Made by a program: the position numbers and the translations under genes
Shown: piece by piece, positions 34,874 through 43,821 of the stretch
Numbering within the stretch: the first letter of the stretch is position 1
Layout: every line of letters starts with the position of its first letter
DNA from: CAG-791 sp000431495
GTDB taxonomy: Bacteria > Bacillota > Clostridia > Lachnospirales > Lachnospiraceae
Direction: 5' to 3' (one strand)
Assembly (NCBI GenBank): GCA_052117605.1
Contig: JBQKIT010000005.1
DNA: 64,000 nucleotides
The notes under the pieces: generated by a model
The model's database searches: none
What the model was told of the DNA's origin: nothing
The model's input: only the letters and a program-made list of their open reading frames with translations

Positions 34874-35349
34874 CAGACATAACTATGACAAATGAACAGA
34901 TCTTTCTCTGTCTTCTTGCAGCGGCAGCTCTTACAGTAAGTCTGCTTCTGTTTCTTCGGTGGGTGAACCGCAGGAGCAGAGCTTCCGGGAACGCGATGGA
35001 TGAAATGGAGGGACATGATTTTGAGTTCTTCTGTGCGGATCTTCTGCGTGAAGCCGGCTTTGAGGATGTGGAGGTGACGCGCGGGAGCGGAGATTTTGGG
35101 GCCGATATTCTGTGTGAAAAGGATGGGGTAACCTATGCGGTGCAGTGCAAGTGCTACGAGAGCATCGTCGGTGTGCACGCGGTGCAGGAGGCCTATGCGG
35201 GGAAGGATTTCTACGGGCAGATGGTGGCGGCGGTTATGACAAACCGGTCCTTTACGGATCCGGCCAGGGTCTGTGCGCAAAGACTGAAGGTCCTTTTGTG
35301 GGATCGGGAGCATCTTGAAAAAATGATGGATGCTTCCAGCTGTCAATAG
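34870..35349 (+). CDS. Membrane-anchored Mrr-like restriction-endonuclease-fold protein
   Basis: A 159-residue protein with one N-terminal transmembrane helix (about residues 10-29), a basic stop-transfer stretch, then an Mrr_cat-type nuclease domain. The core motif GDFGADILCEKDG near residue 73 followed by AVQCKCY gives the D-(Q/E)xK catalytic triad of PD-(D/E)xK nucleases. Membrane-tethered Mrr-like proteins are widespread in Firmicutes and their function is undefined; they are not linked to a methylase here. It is translationally coupled to the metallophosphatase. A later start at residue 6 (34885) is possible. Confidence 0.85.
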   Translation: MTDITMTNEQIFLCLLAAAALTVSLLLFLRWVNRRSRASGNAMDEMEGHDFEFFCADLLREAGFEDVEVTRGSGDFGADILCEKDGVTYAVQCKCYESIVGVHAVQEAYAGKDFYGQMVAAVMTNRSFTDPARVCAQRLKVLLWDREHLEKMMDASSCQ

Positions 35350-35380
35350 AAGAATCGCAGATGTATGCAAACTGCAAGTA

Positions 35381-35389
35381 TGATATAAT
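35381..35389 (+). promoter_or_regulatory. Extended -10 promoter of the pentose cluster
   Basis: TGATATAAT (35381-35389) is an extended -10 (TGn-TATAAT) 52 bases before the kinase start; no convincing -35. Confidence 0.5.
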
Positions 35390-35440
35390 ATATTTGTTGT
35401 TCTGAAATGACAAAGAGCATATAAAAAGGGGATGGAAACA

Positions 35441-37036
35441 ATGGAACAGGAACAGATCAGGAGAGAAATTGAGGAAGGCAGAGCGGTTGTCGGAATTGAA
35501 TTCGGATCAACCCGCATCAAGGCGGAACTCATTGCAGCAGACAACATTCCGGTTGCCGAGGGTGCATGGGAATGGGAAAACCGGCTGGAAAATGGAGTTT
35601 GGACCTATTCTCTGGAGGATATCTGGAAGGGACTGCAGGGATGCTATGCGGATCTTCTTGAGGATGTGAAGAAGAAATACAATACGGAAATTCATCGCCT
35701 TTCCGCAATCGGCATCAGCGCAATGATGCATGGCTATCTTGCGTTTAATGATAAGGATGAGCTGCTTGTTCCTTTTCGTACCTGGCGCAATACGATTACA
35801 GGGGAAGCTGCGGAGAAGCTGACGGAGCTGTTCCACTACAATATTCCGCAGAGATGGAGCATTGCGCATCTGTATCAGGCAATTCTGAACGGAGAAGAGC
35901 ATGTAAAAGATATTCACTATGTTGCAACGCTTGCTGCCTATGTACACTGGCAGCTGACCGGCGAGAAGGTGATCGGTGTAGGCGATGGCTCCGGTATGTT
36001 CCCGATCAGCACCAAAACCGGGGATTTTGATCCGGAGATGGTGGAGAAATTCAATGCTCTGATTGCAGATAAGGGCTATGGCTGGAAGCTCCCGGATATT
36101 TTCCCGAAGAATCTGAAGGCGGGAGAGAGCGCCGGCGTTCTGACCGGGAAGGGTGCGAAGCTCCTGGATGTTTCCGGAAATCTGGAGGCAGGAATTCCTC
36201 TTTGCCCTCCCGAGGGCGATGCGGGAACCGGCATGGTGGCAACCAATGCTGTTGCCAGAAGGACCGGAAACGTATCGGCCGGAACCTCGTGCTTTGGCAT
36301 GATTGTTCTGGAGGAGGATCTGAAGAATGTGTATCCGGAGATTGATCTTGTCACAACTCCTTCGGGTGATCTGGTCGCAATGGCACACTGCAACAACTGC
36401 ACCTCGGATCTGAACGCATGGGTCGGGATCTTTGACGAGTTCTGCGAAGCCATGGGCGTGCAGGCAGACAAGAACAAGCTGTTTTCCGTTCTGTACAACA
36501 AGGCGCTGGAGGGAGATAAGGACTGCGGCGGTTTACTGGATTACAATTACTTTTCGGGTGAGCCGATCACGAAGATGGACGAGGGACGTCCGCTTTTTGC
36601 CCGCACCCCGAATTCCAGCTTCACACTGGCAAACTTCATGCGCGTTCATCTGTATGCATCCCTGTCCGTTCTGAAGGCAGGCATGGATCTGCTTCTTAAG
36701 AAGGAAGGCGTGAGGGTCGATAATATGATGGGGCATGGCGGCCTGTTTAAGACCAAGGGCGTCGGACAGAGCATTCTTGCAGCTGCGCTGAACACACCGG
36801 TAACCTGCATGACAACGGCGGGCGAGGGTGGTGCCTGGGGCATTGCGCTGCTCGCAGCCTACAGCGTCCGCGGCGAAGGGAAGCCTCTCGATCAGTGGCT
36901 GAACGAGAAGGTGTTTGCGGATGCGCAGGGTGAGACCATTCTGCCGGATCCGGAGGATGTAAAGGGCTTCGATGAATATCTGGAGCGCTACACAAAGGGA
37001 CTTCCGATTGAGGCGGCTGCCGTACAGAACCTGTAA
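35441..37036 (+). CDS. FGGY-family sugar kinase, probable L-ribulokinase or xylulokinase
   Basis: FGGY carbohydrate kinase of 531 residues. The phosphate-1 motif GIEFGSTRIKAELIA is near residue 17, the substrate-side segment around HGYLAFNDKDEL near 100, and the C-terminal FGGY region with GHGGLFKTKGVGQSILAAAL near 430. The ATG at 35441 has AAGGGG at good distance; ATG at 35432 is an alternative. Specificity cannot be read from sequence. The next gene is L-ribulose-5-phosphate 4-epimerase, followed by transketolase and rpe, so the likely role is to feed a ketopentose into the pentose phosphate pathway. No isomerase or sugar transporter is adjacent. Confidence 0.88.
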   Translation: MEQEQIRREIEEGRAVVGIEFGSTRIKAELIAADNIPVAEGAWEWENRLENGVWTYSLEDIWKGLQGCYADLLEDVKKKYNTEIHRLSAIGISAMMHGYLAFNDKDELLVPFRTWRNTITGEAAEKLTELFHYNIPQRWSIAHLYQAILNGEEHVKDIHYVATLAAYVHWQLTGEKVIGVGDGSGMFPISTKTGDFDPEMVEKFNALIADKGYGWKLPDIFPKNLKAGESAGVLTGKGAKLLDVSGNLEAGIPLCPPEGDAGTGMVATNAVARRTGNVSAGTSCFGMIVLEEDLKNVYPEIDLVTTPSGDLVAMAHCNNCTSDLNAWVGIFDEFCEAMGVQADKNKLFSVLYNKALEGDKDCGGLLDYNYFSGEPITKMDEGRPLFARTPNSSFTLANFMRVHLYASLSVLKAGMDLLLKKEGVRVDNMMGHGGLFKTKGVGQSILAAALNTPVTCMTTAGEGGAWGIALLAAYSVRGEGKPLDQWLNEKVFADAQGETILPDPEDVKGFDEYLERYTKGLPIEAAAVQNL

Positions 37037-37056
37037 GGAAAGAGAGGAGCAAGGCA

Positions 37057-37758
37057 ATGCTGGAAGAACTGAAGAAGGAAGTATATGAAGCCAATATGCT
37101 GCTTCCGAAATATAATCTTGTGACGTTTACCTGGGGCAATGTTTCCGGAGTCAGCAGGAAGGACGGCGTTTTTGTTATCAAGCCGAGCGGCGTTCCATAT
37201 GAGGAGCTTCGCCCGGAGGACATGGTTGTCGTGGATTTCGATGGCAACAAGGTGGAGGGCGAGATGAATCCCTCCTCGGACACTCCTACACATGCTTATC
37301 TGTATAAGCACTGGGAGAACATCGGAGGCGTGGTACATACACATTCCTCCTACGCAACGAGCTGGGCACAGGCAGGGCGCAGCATTCCCTGCTACGGGAC
37401 CACACATGCGGATTACTACTATGGTGAGATTCCCTGCTTCCGTACGCTCACGAAAGAAGAAATTGACGATGCGTATGAGAAGAATACCGGTGTTCTGATC
37501 GTCGATGAATTTGCACGGCTGCAGAAGGATTATGAGGCGGTTCCCGCCTGCCTCTGCAAGAATCATGGCCCGTTTGCATGGGGAAAGAATCCGGTGGACG
37601 CAGTTCACAGCGCAGTGGTTCTGGAAGAGGTCGCCAAGATGGCATACCGCACAGAACTCATCAATCCAAAGGTGGCACCTGCACCGCAGATCCTGCAGGA
37701 CAAGCATTATTATCGCAAGCACGGTGCGAATGCATATTACGGGCAGGGCAAGCACTGA
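37057..37758 (+). CDS. araD: L-ribulose-5-phosphate 4-epimerase
   Basis: Class II aldolase/adducin fold enzyme that converts L-ribulose-5-phosphate to D-xylulose-5-phosphate. At 233 residues it has the family features: TWGNVSGV near residue 25, IKPSGVPYEEL near 42, SSDTPTHAYLY near 73 and the zinc ligands HTHSSYATSWAQAG near 95 with a later His in CKNHGPF. GAGGAG precedes the ATG. It lies 20 bases after the kinase. UlaF/SgaE-type enzymes of ascorbate catabolism look alike, but the neighbours favour an arabinose or ribulose route. Confidence 0.92.
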   Translation: MLEELKKEVYEANMLLPKYNLVTFTWGNVSGVSRKDGVFVIKPSGVPYEELRPEDMVVVDFDGNKVEGEMNPSSDTPTHAYLYKHWENIGGVVHTHSSYATSWAQAGRSIPCYGTTHADYYYGEIPCFRTLTKEEIDDAYEKNTGVLIVDEFARLQKDYEAVPACLCKNHGPFAWGKNPVDAVHSAVVLEEVAKMAYRTELINPKVAPAPQILQDKHYYRKHGANAYYGQGKH

Positions 37759-37872
37759 GAAAAATTCGGAGGATTCTGCCGCGCCGGCATCCAGGCTGCG
37801 GCAGCTCACGATATGGCAAACGCGTGCCGGAGGCTGCAGAGGCCTCTGACAGACAAAAAGGAGGAACGAAAG

Positions 37873-38718
37873 TTGAAGAATCTTGAACTGAAAAAGATGG
37901 CCAACGAAGTCCGCAAGGGGATTGTGACGGCTGTTCATTCCGCAAAAGCCGGACATCCGGGCGGATCTCTTTCTGCGGCAGATTTGTATACGTACCTGTA
38001 TTTTGAAGAGATGAATGTGGGTCCCGATATGATCGGCAATCCGGATCGTGACCGGTTCGTACTGTCCAAGGGACATACCTGCCCCGGTCTGTATGCGGCG
38101 ATGGCGCTGAAGGGATTTTTCCCGGTGGAGGAGCTGAAGACCTTCCGCAAGCTTGGCACCAGACTGCAGGGACATCCGAGCATGCAGTATCTGCCTGGTC
38201 TTGACATGTCTTCCGGATCTCTGGGACAGGGAATTTCCGCAGCGTGCGGTATGGCTCTGGCAGGAAAGGTGGACAAGAAGGATTACCGTGTTTACACTCT
38301 CCTCGGCGATGGTGAGCTGGAGGAAGGACAGGTATGGGAAGCTGCTATGTTCGCCGGCGCGAAGAAGCTGGACAACCTCTGCGTCATCGTAGACAACAAC
38401 AATCTTCAGATTGACGGCGACATCTCTGAGGTCAACAATCCGTATCCGATCGACAAGAAGTTTGAAGCCTTCAATTTCCATGTAATCACCATTAACGGAC
38501 ACGATTTTGACGACATCCGTAAGGCTTTTGAGGAAGCACGCACCGTAAAGGGCATGCCCACCGCAATCATCGCAAAGACGGTTAAGGGCAAGGGCGTTTC
38601 CTACATGGAGAATCAGGCATCCTGGCACGGCACTGCACCGAATGATGAGCAGTACGCTGAGGCAATGAAAGAACTTGAGGCAATCGACGCAGAACTGGAG
38701 AAGGAGGGCGAGCAGTAA
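37873..38718 (+). CDS. Transketolase N-terminal subunit
   Basis: First half of a split transketolase. A TTG at 37873 is the likely start: AAAGGAGG lies 8 bases before it, and the first residues then read LKNLELKKMANEVRKG. The 281-residue subunit binds thiamine diphosphate via the GDGELEEGQVWEA...NNNLQIDG motif around residues 147-176, and has GHPGGSLSAAD near residue 30. The C-terminal half begins at the same base where this ends (TAATG), so the two are made stoichiometrically. Transfers two-carbon units between pentose and triose/tetrose phosphates. Confidence 0.94.
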   Translation: MKNLELKKMANEVRKGIVTAVHSAKAGHPGGSLSAADLYTYLYFEEMNVGPDMIGNPDRDRFVLSKGHTCPGLYAAMALKGFFPVEELKTFRKLGTRLQGHPSMQYLPGLDMSSGSLGQGISAACGMALAGKVDKKDYRVYTLLGDGELEEGQVWEAAMFAGAKKLDNLCVIVDNNNLQIDGDISEVNNPYPIDKKFEAFNFHVITINGHDFDDIRKAFEEARTVKGMPTAIIAKTVKGKGVSYMENQASWHGTAPNDEQYAEAMKELEAIDAELEKEGEQ

Positions 38719-39659
38719 TGGCAGACGTTAAGAAGATCGCAACCCGTGAGAGCTACGGACACGCACTGGAGGAGCTCGGTGCGGATCATCCGGAAATCGT
38801 TGTTCTGGATGCGGACCTGAAGGCCTCCACAAGAACCTCTTATTTTGCAAAAAAATACCCGGAGCGTTTTTATGACTGCGGAATCGCAGAGGGCAATATG
38901 ATGACGATTGCGGCAGGACTTGCGGCAGCAGGCAAGACCCCGTTTGCGTCCACCTTTGCAATGTTTGCAGCAGGGCGTGCTTATGAGCAGGTCAGAAATT
39001 CGATCGGTTATCCGCACCTCAATGTCAAGATCGGCGCAACGCATGCCGGAATCACGGTAGGTGAGGATGGAGCGAGCCATCAGTGCAACGAAGATCTGGC
39101 GCTGATGCGCACGATCCCCGGAATGGTTGTTATGAGCCCTTCCGATGATATCGAGGCAAGAGCCGCTGTTAAGGCTGCCGCCGATTATGTCGGACCGGTT
39201 TATATGAGATTCGGACGCTATGCAGTCCCGGTCTTCAATGATCCCGACTATCATTTTGAGATCGGAAAGGGCAAGCTCCTGAAGGAAGGAAAGGATGTCA
39301 CCATTGTGGCAACAGGCATCTGTGTGGCTGCAGCGCTGGATGCAGCAGAGATTCTCAAGGGAGAAGGCATTGATGCAGAGGTGATCAACATCTGCACCAT
39401 TAAGCCCATTGACGAAGAGCTCCTTCTGGCATCTGCAGGAAAGACCGGAAAGGTTGTTACGGCCGAGGAACACAGTGTCATCGGCGGTCTCGGCGGAGCC
39501 GTTGCCGAAGTCCTTTCGGAGAAGCTTCCCACGAAGCTGTGCCGCATCGGCGTACAGGATCGCTTCGGTGAATCCGGAACGGCGGGTGAGCTTGTTGCAA
39601 AGTATGGCCTTGACGGGGCAGGAATTGCAGCGAAGACACTGGCATTTGTAAAAGGCTGA
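38718..39659 (+). CDS. Transketolase C-terminal subunit
   Basis: Second half of the split transketolase, 313 residues, with the pyrimidine-binding domain (DADLKASTRTSYFAKKYPERF near residue 29 seen in parts, GIAEGNMMTIAAGLA near 55) and the C-terminal transketolase domain. EGN and the GEDGASHQ segment near 115 carry residues that contact the cofactor in family members. Overlaps the N subunit by one base. Split tkt pairs are common in Clostridia and archaea. Confidence 0.94.
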   Translation: MADVKKIATRESYGHALEELGADHPEIVVLDADLKASTRTSYFAKKYPERFYDCGIAEGNMMTIAAGLAAAGKTPFASTFAMFAAGRAYEQVRNSIGYPHLNVKIGATHAGITVGEDGASHQCNEDLALMRTIPGMVVMSPSDDIEARAAVKAAADYVGPVYMRFGRYAVPVFNDPDYHFEIGKGKLLKEGKDVTIVATGICVAAALDAAEILKGEGIDAEVINICTIKPIDEELLLASAGKTGKVVTAEEHSVIGGLGGAVAEVLSEKLPTKLCRIGVQDRFGESGTAGELVAKYGLDGAGIAAKTLAFVKG

Positions 39660-39684
39660 GAATAATATCGGTAAATAAATGACA

Positions 39685-39768
39685 GCCCGGGACTCTGTCA
39701 CAGGAGCCCCGGGCATTTGAGCGATAACAGATGCCCGAAAACGGGCAGTACAGGCACAAAGACGTGCC
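39685..39768 (+). promoter_or_regulatory. Three successive hairpins between transketolase and rpe
   Basis: Hairpin 1: GCCCGGG (39685-39691) with CCCGGGC (39708-39714), plus an inner CTC/GAG; only a short ATTT follows, so it is a weak terminator. Hairpin 2: TGCCCG-AAAA-CGGGCA (39732-39747). Hairpin 3: GGCAC-N6-GTGCC (39753-39768), just before the rpe ribosome site. They could attenuate or process the transcript. Confidence 0.55.
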
Positions 39769-39783
39769 AGCAGGTGAGCGAAA

Positions 39784-40473
39784 ATGATAACGCTGTCTCC
39801 TTCCATTCTTGCTGCGGATTTCAACTGTCTCGGACAGGAAATCGCAGCGACCAGAAAAGCCGGCGCTCCGTGGGTTCATATTGATGTCATGGACGGTGCT
39901 TTTGTTCCATCGATTTCATTTGGCATGCCGGTGATCAAGAGCATCCGCAAACGTACCGACCAGTTTTTTGATGTGCATCTGATGGTGAAGGACCCGGAGC
40001 GATACATCAAGAATTTTGCGGACTGCGGTGCGGATGGAATTACCTTCCATCTGGAGTCTGCACCGGATCCGGGGGCTGTGATTGCGGCCATCCGGGAGCA
40101 GGGGAAACGCGTCGGAATGGCAATTAAGCCATCCACCAAGGTGCAGGAGGCCCTTCCGTATCTGGAACGAATCGATATGCTCCTTGTTATGACGGTGGAG
40201 CCTGGCTTTGGCGGACAGAAATATATCGAGACCAGCACGAGGAAAATCCGGGAAGCACGGGCGATGCTGAACAGCCTGAACCTGAATACCGACATCGAGG
40301 TGGACGGAGGAATCGTCCGTGAGAACGTGGATGTCGTTCTGAATGCAGGCGCAAATGTCATTGTGGCGGGATCTGCCATTTATCGCGGAGAGATAGAAGA
40401 GAATACAGAATACTTTATGAATCACTTCCGGCAGCGTCCGGAAGGGTGCAAGGAACTGGAAAAGGAAGGATAA
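39784..40473 (+). CDS. rpe: Ribulose-phosphate 3-epimerase
   Basis: Interconverts D-ribulose-5-phosphate and D-xylulose-5-phosphate, joining the pentose pathway to the transketolase genes upstream. The 229-residue TIM-barrel protein starts MITLSPSILAADF, with the metal/catalytic segments HIDVMDGAFVPSISFG near residue 32, FDVHLMV near 62, TVEPGFGGQKY near 138 and EVDGGI near 173. An AGGTGAG ribosome site precedes it. The next gene (map) begins 1 base after the stop. Confidence 0.97.
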   Translation: MITLSPSILAADFNCLGQEIAATRKAGAPWVHIDVMDGAFVPSISFGMPVIKSIRKRTDQFFDVHLMVKDPERYIKNFADCGADGITFHLESAPDPGAVIAAIREQGKRVGMAIKPSTKVQEALPYLERIDMLLVMTVEPGFGGQKYIETSTRKIREARAMLNSLNLNTDIEVDGGIVRENVDVVLNAGANVIVAGSAIYRGEIEENTEYFMNHFRQRPEGCKELEKEG

Positions 40474-40474
40474 G

Positions 40475-41359
40475 ATGCTGCAGCATATGACAAAGATGGA
40501 TCGGAATGCTCCCTGCTGGTGCGGAAGCGGAAAGAAATATAAAACCTGTCACATGGATTTTGATGACAAAATCCGTGAATATGAGCTTCGCGGGTGCATT
40601 GTTCCGGACAGGAGCCTGATCAAGACACCGAAGGACGTGGAAGGAATTTGTGCGAGTGCGAAAATCAACATTGCGGTTCTGGATGAAATCGCAGAGAAAA
40701 TCCACGAGGGAATGACAACGCAGGAAATTGATGATATTGTGTACAACACTACCGTGAAGATGGGTGGAATTCCGGCGGATCTTCATTATGAAGGATATCC
40801 GAAGAGCGTCTGCACCTCGGTAAACGATCAGGTCTGCCACGGAATCCCGAGCAAGGACGTGGTCCTGAAGGACGGCGATATTGTCAATGTGGATTGCTCG
40901 ACGATATTGAACGGCTATTATTCCGATTCCTCGAGAATGTTCATGATCGGCAACGTCCGTGAGGACTGGAAGAAGCTCGTGCAGGTGACAAACGAATGCG
41001 TGGAAATCGGTATTCAGAATGTCAAGCCGTGGACGTTCCTCGGAGATATGGGAAATGCGGTGCATCAGCATGCTCTGAAAAACGGTTATTCTGTTGTAAA
41101 GGAAATCGGAGGGCACGGCTGCGGCCTGGAATTCCATGAGGATCCGTATGTCAGCTACGTATCGCTTCCCGGAACGGAAATGCTGATGGTTCCCGGCATG
41201 TGCTTCACCATTGAGCCGATGGTGAATATGGGAACGGATGAAATTTTTCAGGATGAAGGGAACGGCTGGTCGATTTATACGGCAGACGGGAAGCCTTCGG
41301 CGCAGAGAGAAGTACAGGTGCTGGTCACAGAGGACGGATGTGACATTCTGACCTGGTAG
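40475..41359 (+). CDS. map: Type I methionine aminopeptidase with N-terminal SEC-C zinc motif
   Basis: Removes the initiator Met from nascent proteins. The N-terminus carries a SEC-C-type zinc knuckle, APCWCGSGKKYKTCH (Cys14, Cys16, Cys25, His26), the same motif found at the end of SecA and thought to aid ribosome association. The pita-bread catalytic domain follows with metal ligands in NVDCSTILNGYYSDSSRMF, GHGCGLEFHEDP, FTIEPMVNMG and REVQVLVTEDG. The start at 40475 has AAGGAAGG at good spacing. SEC-C-linked Map is a recognised variant in Clostridia. Confidence 0.95.
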   Translation: MLQHMTKMDRNAPCWCGSGKKYKTCHMDFDDKIREYELRGCIVPDRSLIKTPKDVEGICASAKINIAVLDEIAEKIHEGMTTQEIDDIVYNTTVKMGGIPADLHYEGYPKSVCTSVNDQVCHGIPSKDVVLKDGDIVNVDCSTILNGYYSDSSRMFMIGNVREDWKKLVQVTNECVEIGIQNVKPWTFLGDMGNAVHQHALKNGYSVVKEIGGHGCGLEFHEDPYVSYVSLPGTEMLMVPGMCFTIEPMVNMGTDEIFQDEGNGWSIYTADGKPSAQREVQVLVTEDGCDILTW

Positions 41360-41384
41360 AAATCAGATAAGCAAGGAGAACGCA

Positions 41385-43397
41385 ATGCAGAACAAGGGAC
41401 CTTATTATATTACAACTGCCATCGCTTATACCTCGGGCAAGCCTCATATCGGCAATACCTATGAGATTATCATGGCGGACAGCATTGCCCGCTATAAGCG
41501 TGCAGACGGTTATGATGTTTATTTCCAGACCGGTTCGGATGAGCATGGTCAGAAAATTGAGGAAAGAGCAGCGCAGGCCGGCAAGACACCGAAGCAGTTT
41601 GTTGATGAAACGGCAGGAGAAATCAAGAGAATCTGGGATCAGATGAATACCTCCTATGACCGCTTCATCCGCACGACGGATGAGGATCATGAGAGACAGG
41701 TTCAGAAGATTTTCAAGAAGCTTTATGATCAGGGAGATATTTATCTGGGCTCGTACAAGGGGATGTACTGCACCGAGTGCGAGGCATTTTACACCGCCTC
41801 TCAGATTGTGGACGGCAACAAGTGCCCGGTCTGCGGCGGAACCGTGCATGAGGAGAATGAGAATGCATACTTCTTCCGTATGCAGAAGTATGCACAGCGC
41901 CTGATCGATCATATCAATACGCATCCGGAGTTTATTCAGCCGGAGTCCCGCAAGAACGAAATGATGAACAACTTCCTTCTTCCGGGTCTTCAGGATCTGT
42001 GCGTCTCCCGCACCAGCTTCAAATGGGGCATTCCGGTGGATTTTGATCCGGATCATGTCGTTTATGTGTGGCTGGATGCACTGAGCAACTATATCACAGG
42101 GATCGGTTACGATGCTGACGGCAACTCCTCTGACCTGTATAAGAAGTACTGGCCGGCGGATCTTCATCTGATCGGAAAGGATATCATCCGTTTCCACACG
42201 ATTTACTGGCCGATTTTCCTGATGGCACTGGGGGAGCCCCTGCCGAAACAGGTCTTCGGACATCCATGGCTTCTCCAGGGCGGAGAGAAGATGTCCAAGT
42301 CGAAGGGAAATGTCATTTATGCGGATGACATGGCGGATCTGTTCGGTGTGGATGCGGTCCGTTATTTTGTTCTCCACGAGATGCCGTATGAGAACGATGG
42401 CGTCATTACCTGGGAGCTGTGCGTGGAGCGCATCAATTCGGATCTTGCCAATACACTTGGAAATCTTGTAAAGAGAACCATCTCCATGAGCAACAAGTAC
42501 TTTGACGGCATTGTGGAGAACCGCGGCGCAGATGAGCCGGTCGATCAGGAGCTGAAGGCAGTGGTGACGGGCGCTTACGCCAAGGTGGAAGAGGATATGG
42601 CAGAGCTTCGGGTGGCCGATGCGCTGAAGGAGATTTTTGCTGTATTCAAGAGACTGAACAAGTATATCGATGAGACGGAGCCGTGGGTTCTGGCAAAGGA
42701 CGAGGCAAAGAAGGACCGCCTTGCAACCGTGATGTACAACCTGACAGAGGGGATCGTCATGGGAACCTCTCTTCTTGCTCCGTTTATGCCGGAGACTGCA
42801 GACAGGATTGCAGCGCAGCTGAATACCAGTCTGCGGGAGTTTGACACGCTGGAGCACTTCGGCGAGTATCCTTCCGGAAACAAGGTGACGGAGAATCCGG
42901 AGATCCTTTTTGCAAGACTTGATGAAAAGGAAATCCTGGAGAAGGTAGCGGTCATCGTCGAGAAGCAGAAAGCGGAGGCGGCTGCTGCAGCTGCCCGCGG
43001 GGAAAAGGGAGACAGCAAGAAGGAAGGAACTGCAGAGGAGCCGGAAATGGCTCTGGAGCATAAGGAGCCCATTTCCATTGAGGACTTTGACAGGCTGGAG
43101 CTTCGGATCGGACAGATCATGAAGTGTGAGGTTGTAAAGGGCTCGAAGAAGCTTCTGTGTTCACAGGTCCGCATCGGCTCGGAGATGCGGCAGATTGTCT
43201 CCGGAATTCATAAATTCTATGAGCCGGAGGAAATGGTCGGAAAGAAGGTTGCGGTTGTCTGCAATCTGAAGCCGGTCAAGCTTGCCGGAACGTTGTCGGA
43301 GGGCATGATTCTGTGCGCAGAGGATGCGGATGGAAAGCTTGCGCTGATGACACCGGAGGCGGAGAAGGACATTGCGGATGGCGCGGAGATCTGCTAA
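41385..43397 (+). CDS. metG: Methionyl-tRNA synthetase with C-terminal tRNA-binding domain
   Basis: Charges tRNA-Met. The 670-residue class I synthetase has the HIGH-equivalent PHIGNTYE near residue 19, zinc-binding CxxC pairs (MYCTECEAF and KCPVCGG, residues about 127-150), and KMSKSKGN near residue 303. After a Lys/Ala/Glu linker (about residues 530-560) comes an EMAP/Trbp111-type tRNA-binding domain with LELRIGQIMKCEVV and the GxMILCAEDADG signature. It follows map closely. The end overlaps the next gene by 26 bases. Confidence 0.97.
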   Translation: MQNKGPYYITTAIAYTSGKPHIGNTYEIIMADSIARYKRADGYDVYFQTGSDEHGQKIEERAAQAGKTPKQFVDETAGEIKRIWDQMNTSYDRFIRTTDEDHERQVQKIFKKLYDQGDIYLGSYKGMYCTECEAFYTASQIVDGNKCPVCGGTVHEENENAYFFRMQKYAQRLIDHINTHPEFIQPESRKNEMMNNFLLPGLQDLCVSRTSFKWGIPVDFDPDHVVYVWLDALSNYITGIGYDADGNSSDLYKKYWPADLHLIGKDIIRFHTIYWPIFLMALGEPLPKQVFGHPWLLQGGEKMSKSKGNVIYADDMADLFGVDAVRYFVLHEMPYENDGVITWELCVERINSDLANTLGNLVKRTISMSNKYFDGIVENRGADEPVDQELKAVVTGAYAKVEEDMAELRVADALKEIFAVFKRLNKYIDETEPWVLAKDEAKKDRLATVMYNLTEGIVMGTSLLAPFMPETADRIAAQLNTSLREFDTLEHFGEYPSGNKVTENPEILFARLDEKEILEKVAVIVEKQKAEAAAAAARGEKGDSKKEGTAEEPEMALEHKEPISIEDFDRLELRIGQIMKCEVVKGSKKLLCSQVRIGSEMRQIVSGIHKFYEPEEMVGKKVAVVCNLKPVKLAGTLSEGMILCAEDADGKLALMTPEAEKDIADGAEIC

Positions 43398-43800
43398 AAC
43401 AATAAGCTGCCTCTGTGCGCTTCTGGCAGCTGCATGTATGACTATGAGTGCACCATTGCCTGCGGAAGCAGCGGAGAAGTCTTCGAATTTTGCTCTGGAG
43501 CAGGAGAAACGGTATCTTCTGGAGGCTCTGGATGAGTTGCAGAAGATGGGGCTTTCCCCGATTCTGATCTGGTCGGAAATTACAAAGGATCAGAGAGTGC
43601 TGGATGCAGTCGGCGAAGTGTCGGATACGGTAACCGATGCCGTAACGGAAAAGGTAAGCGAGGCAGGAGATGCGGCGGTACAGGCGGTCTCGGATGCGGC
43701 AAGGGCAGAAGCGGAGAAGGCGAAGAAGAATCTTCTTGAGCTTTTGAAGGAACAGATCCGGGACTTCCTGGAGCATCTGTTTGATAAAGGCGGGTCGTAA
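43372..43800 (+). CDS. Small secreted helical protein of unknown function
   Basis: 142 residues with an N-terminal signal peptide: basic start (MRMARRSAKT), hydrophobic core CLCALLAAACMTMSA, and a probable cleavage after PAEAA near residue 34. The mature part is highly charged and helical, with an Ala/Val/Asp/Thr stretch (residues about 80-110) and a Lys/Leu/Glu amphipathic C-terminal helix. No family recognised. It starts inside the end of metG (26-base overlap), so its expression may be coupled. The DUF624 gene follows after 21 bases. A cysteine at residue 22 lies inside the hydrophobic stretch; a lipobox is not convincing. Confidence 0.7.
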   Translation: MRMARRSAKTISCLCALLAAACMTMSAPLPAEAAEKSSNFALEQEKRYLLEALDELQKMGLSPILIWSEITKDQRVLDAVGEVSDTVTDAVTEKVSEAGDAAVQAVSDAARAEAEKAKKNLLELLKEQIRDFLEHLFDKGGS

Positions 43801-43821
43801 TTACGGCAGAAAGGGAAAACA

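Noticed and set aside
41325..43061. Minus-strand open frame of 578 codons opposite metG
   Set aside because: Shadow of metG; no recognisable domains and it lies wholly opposite a conserved gene.
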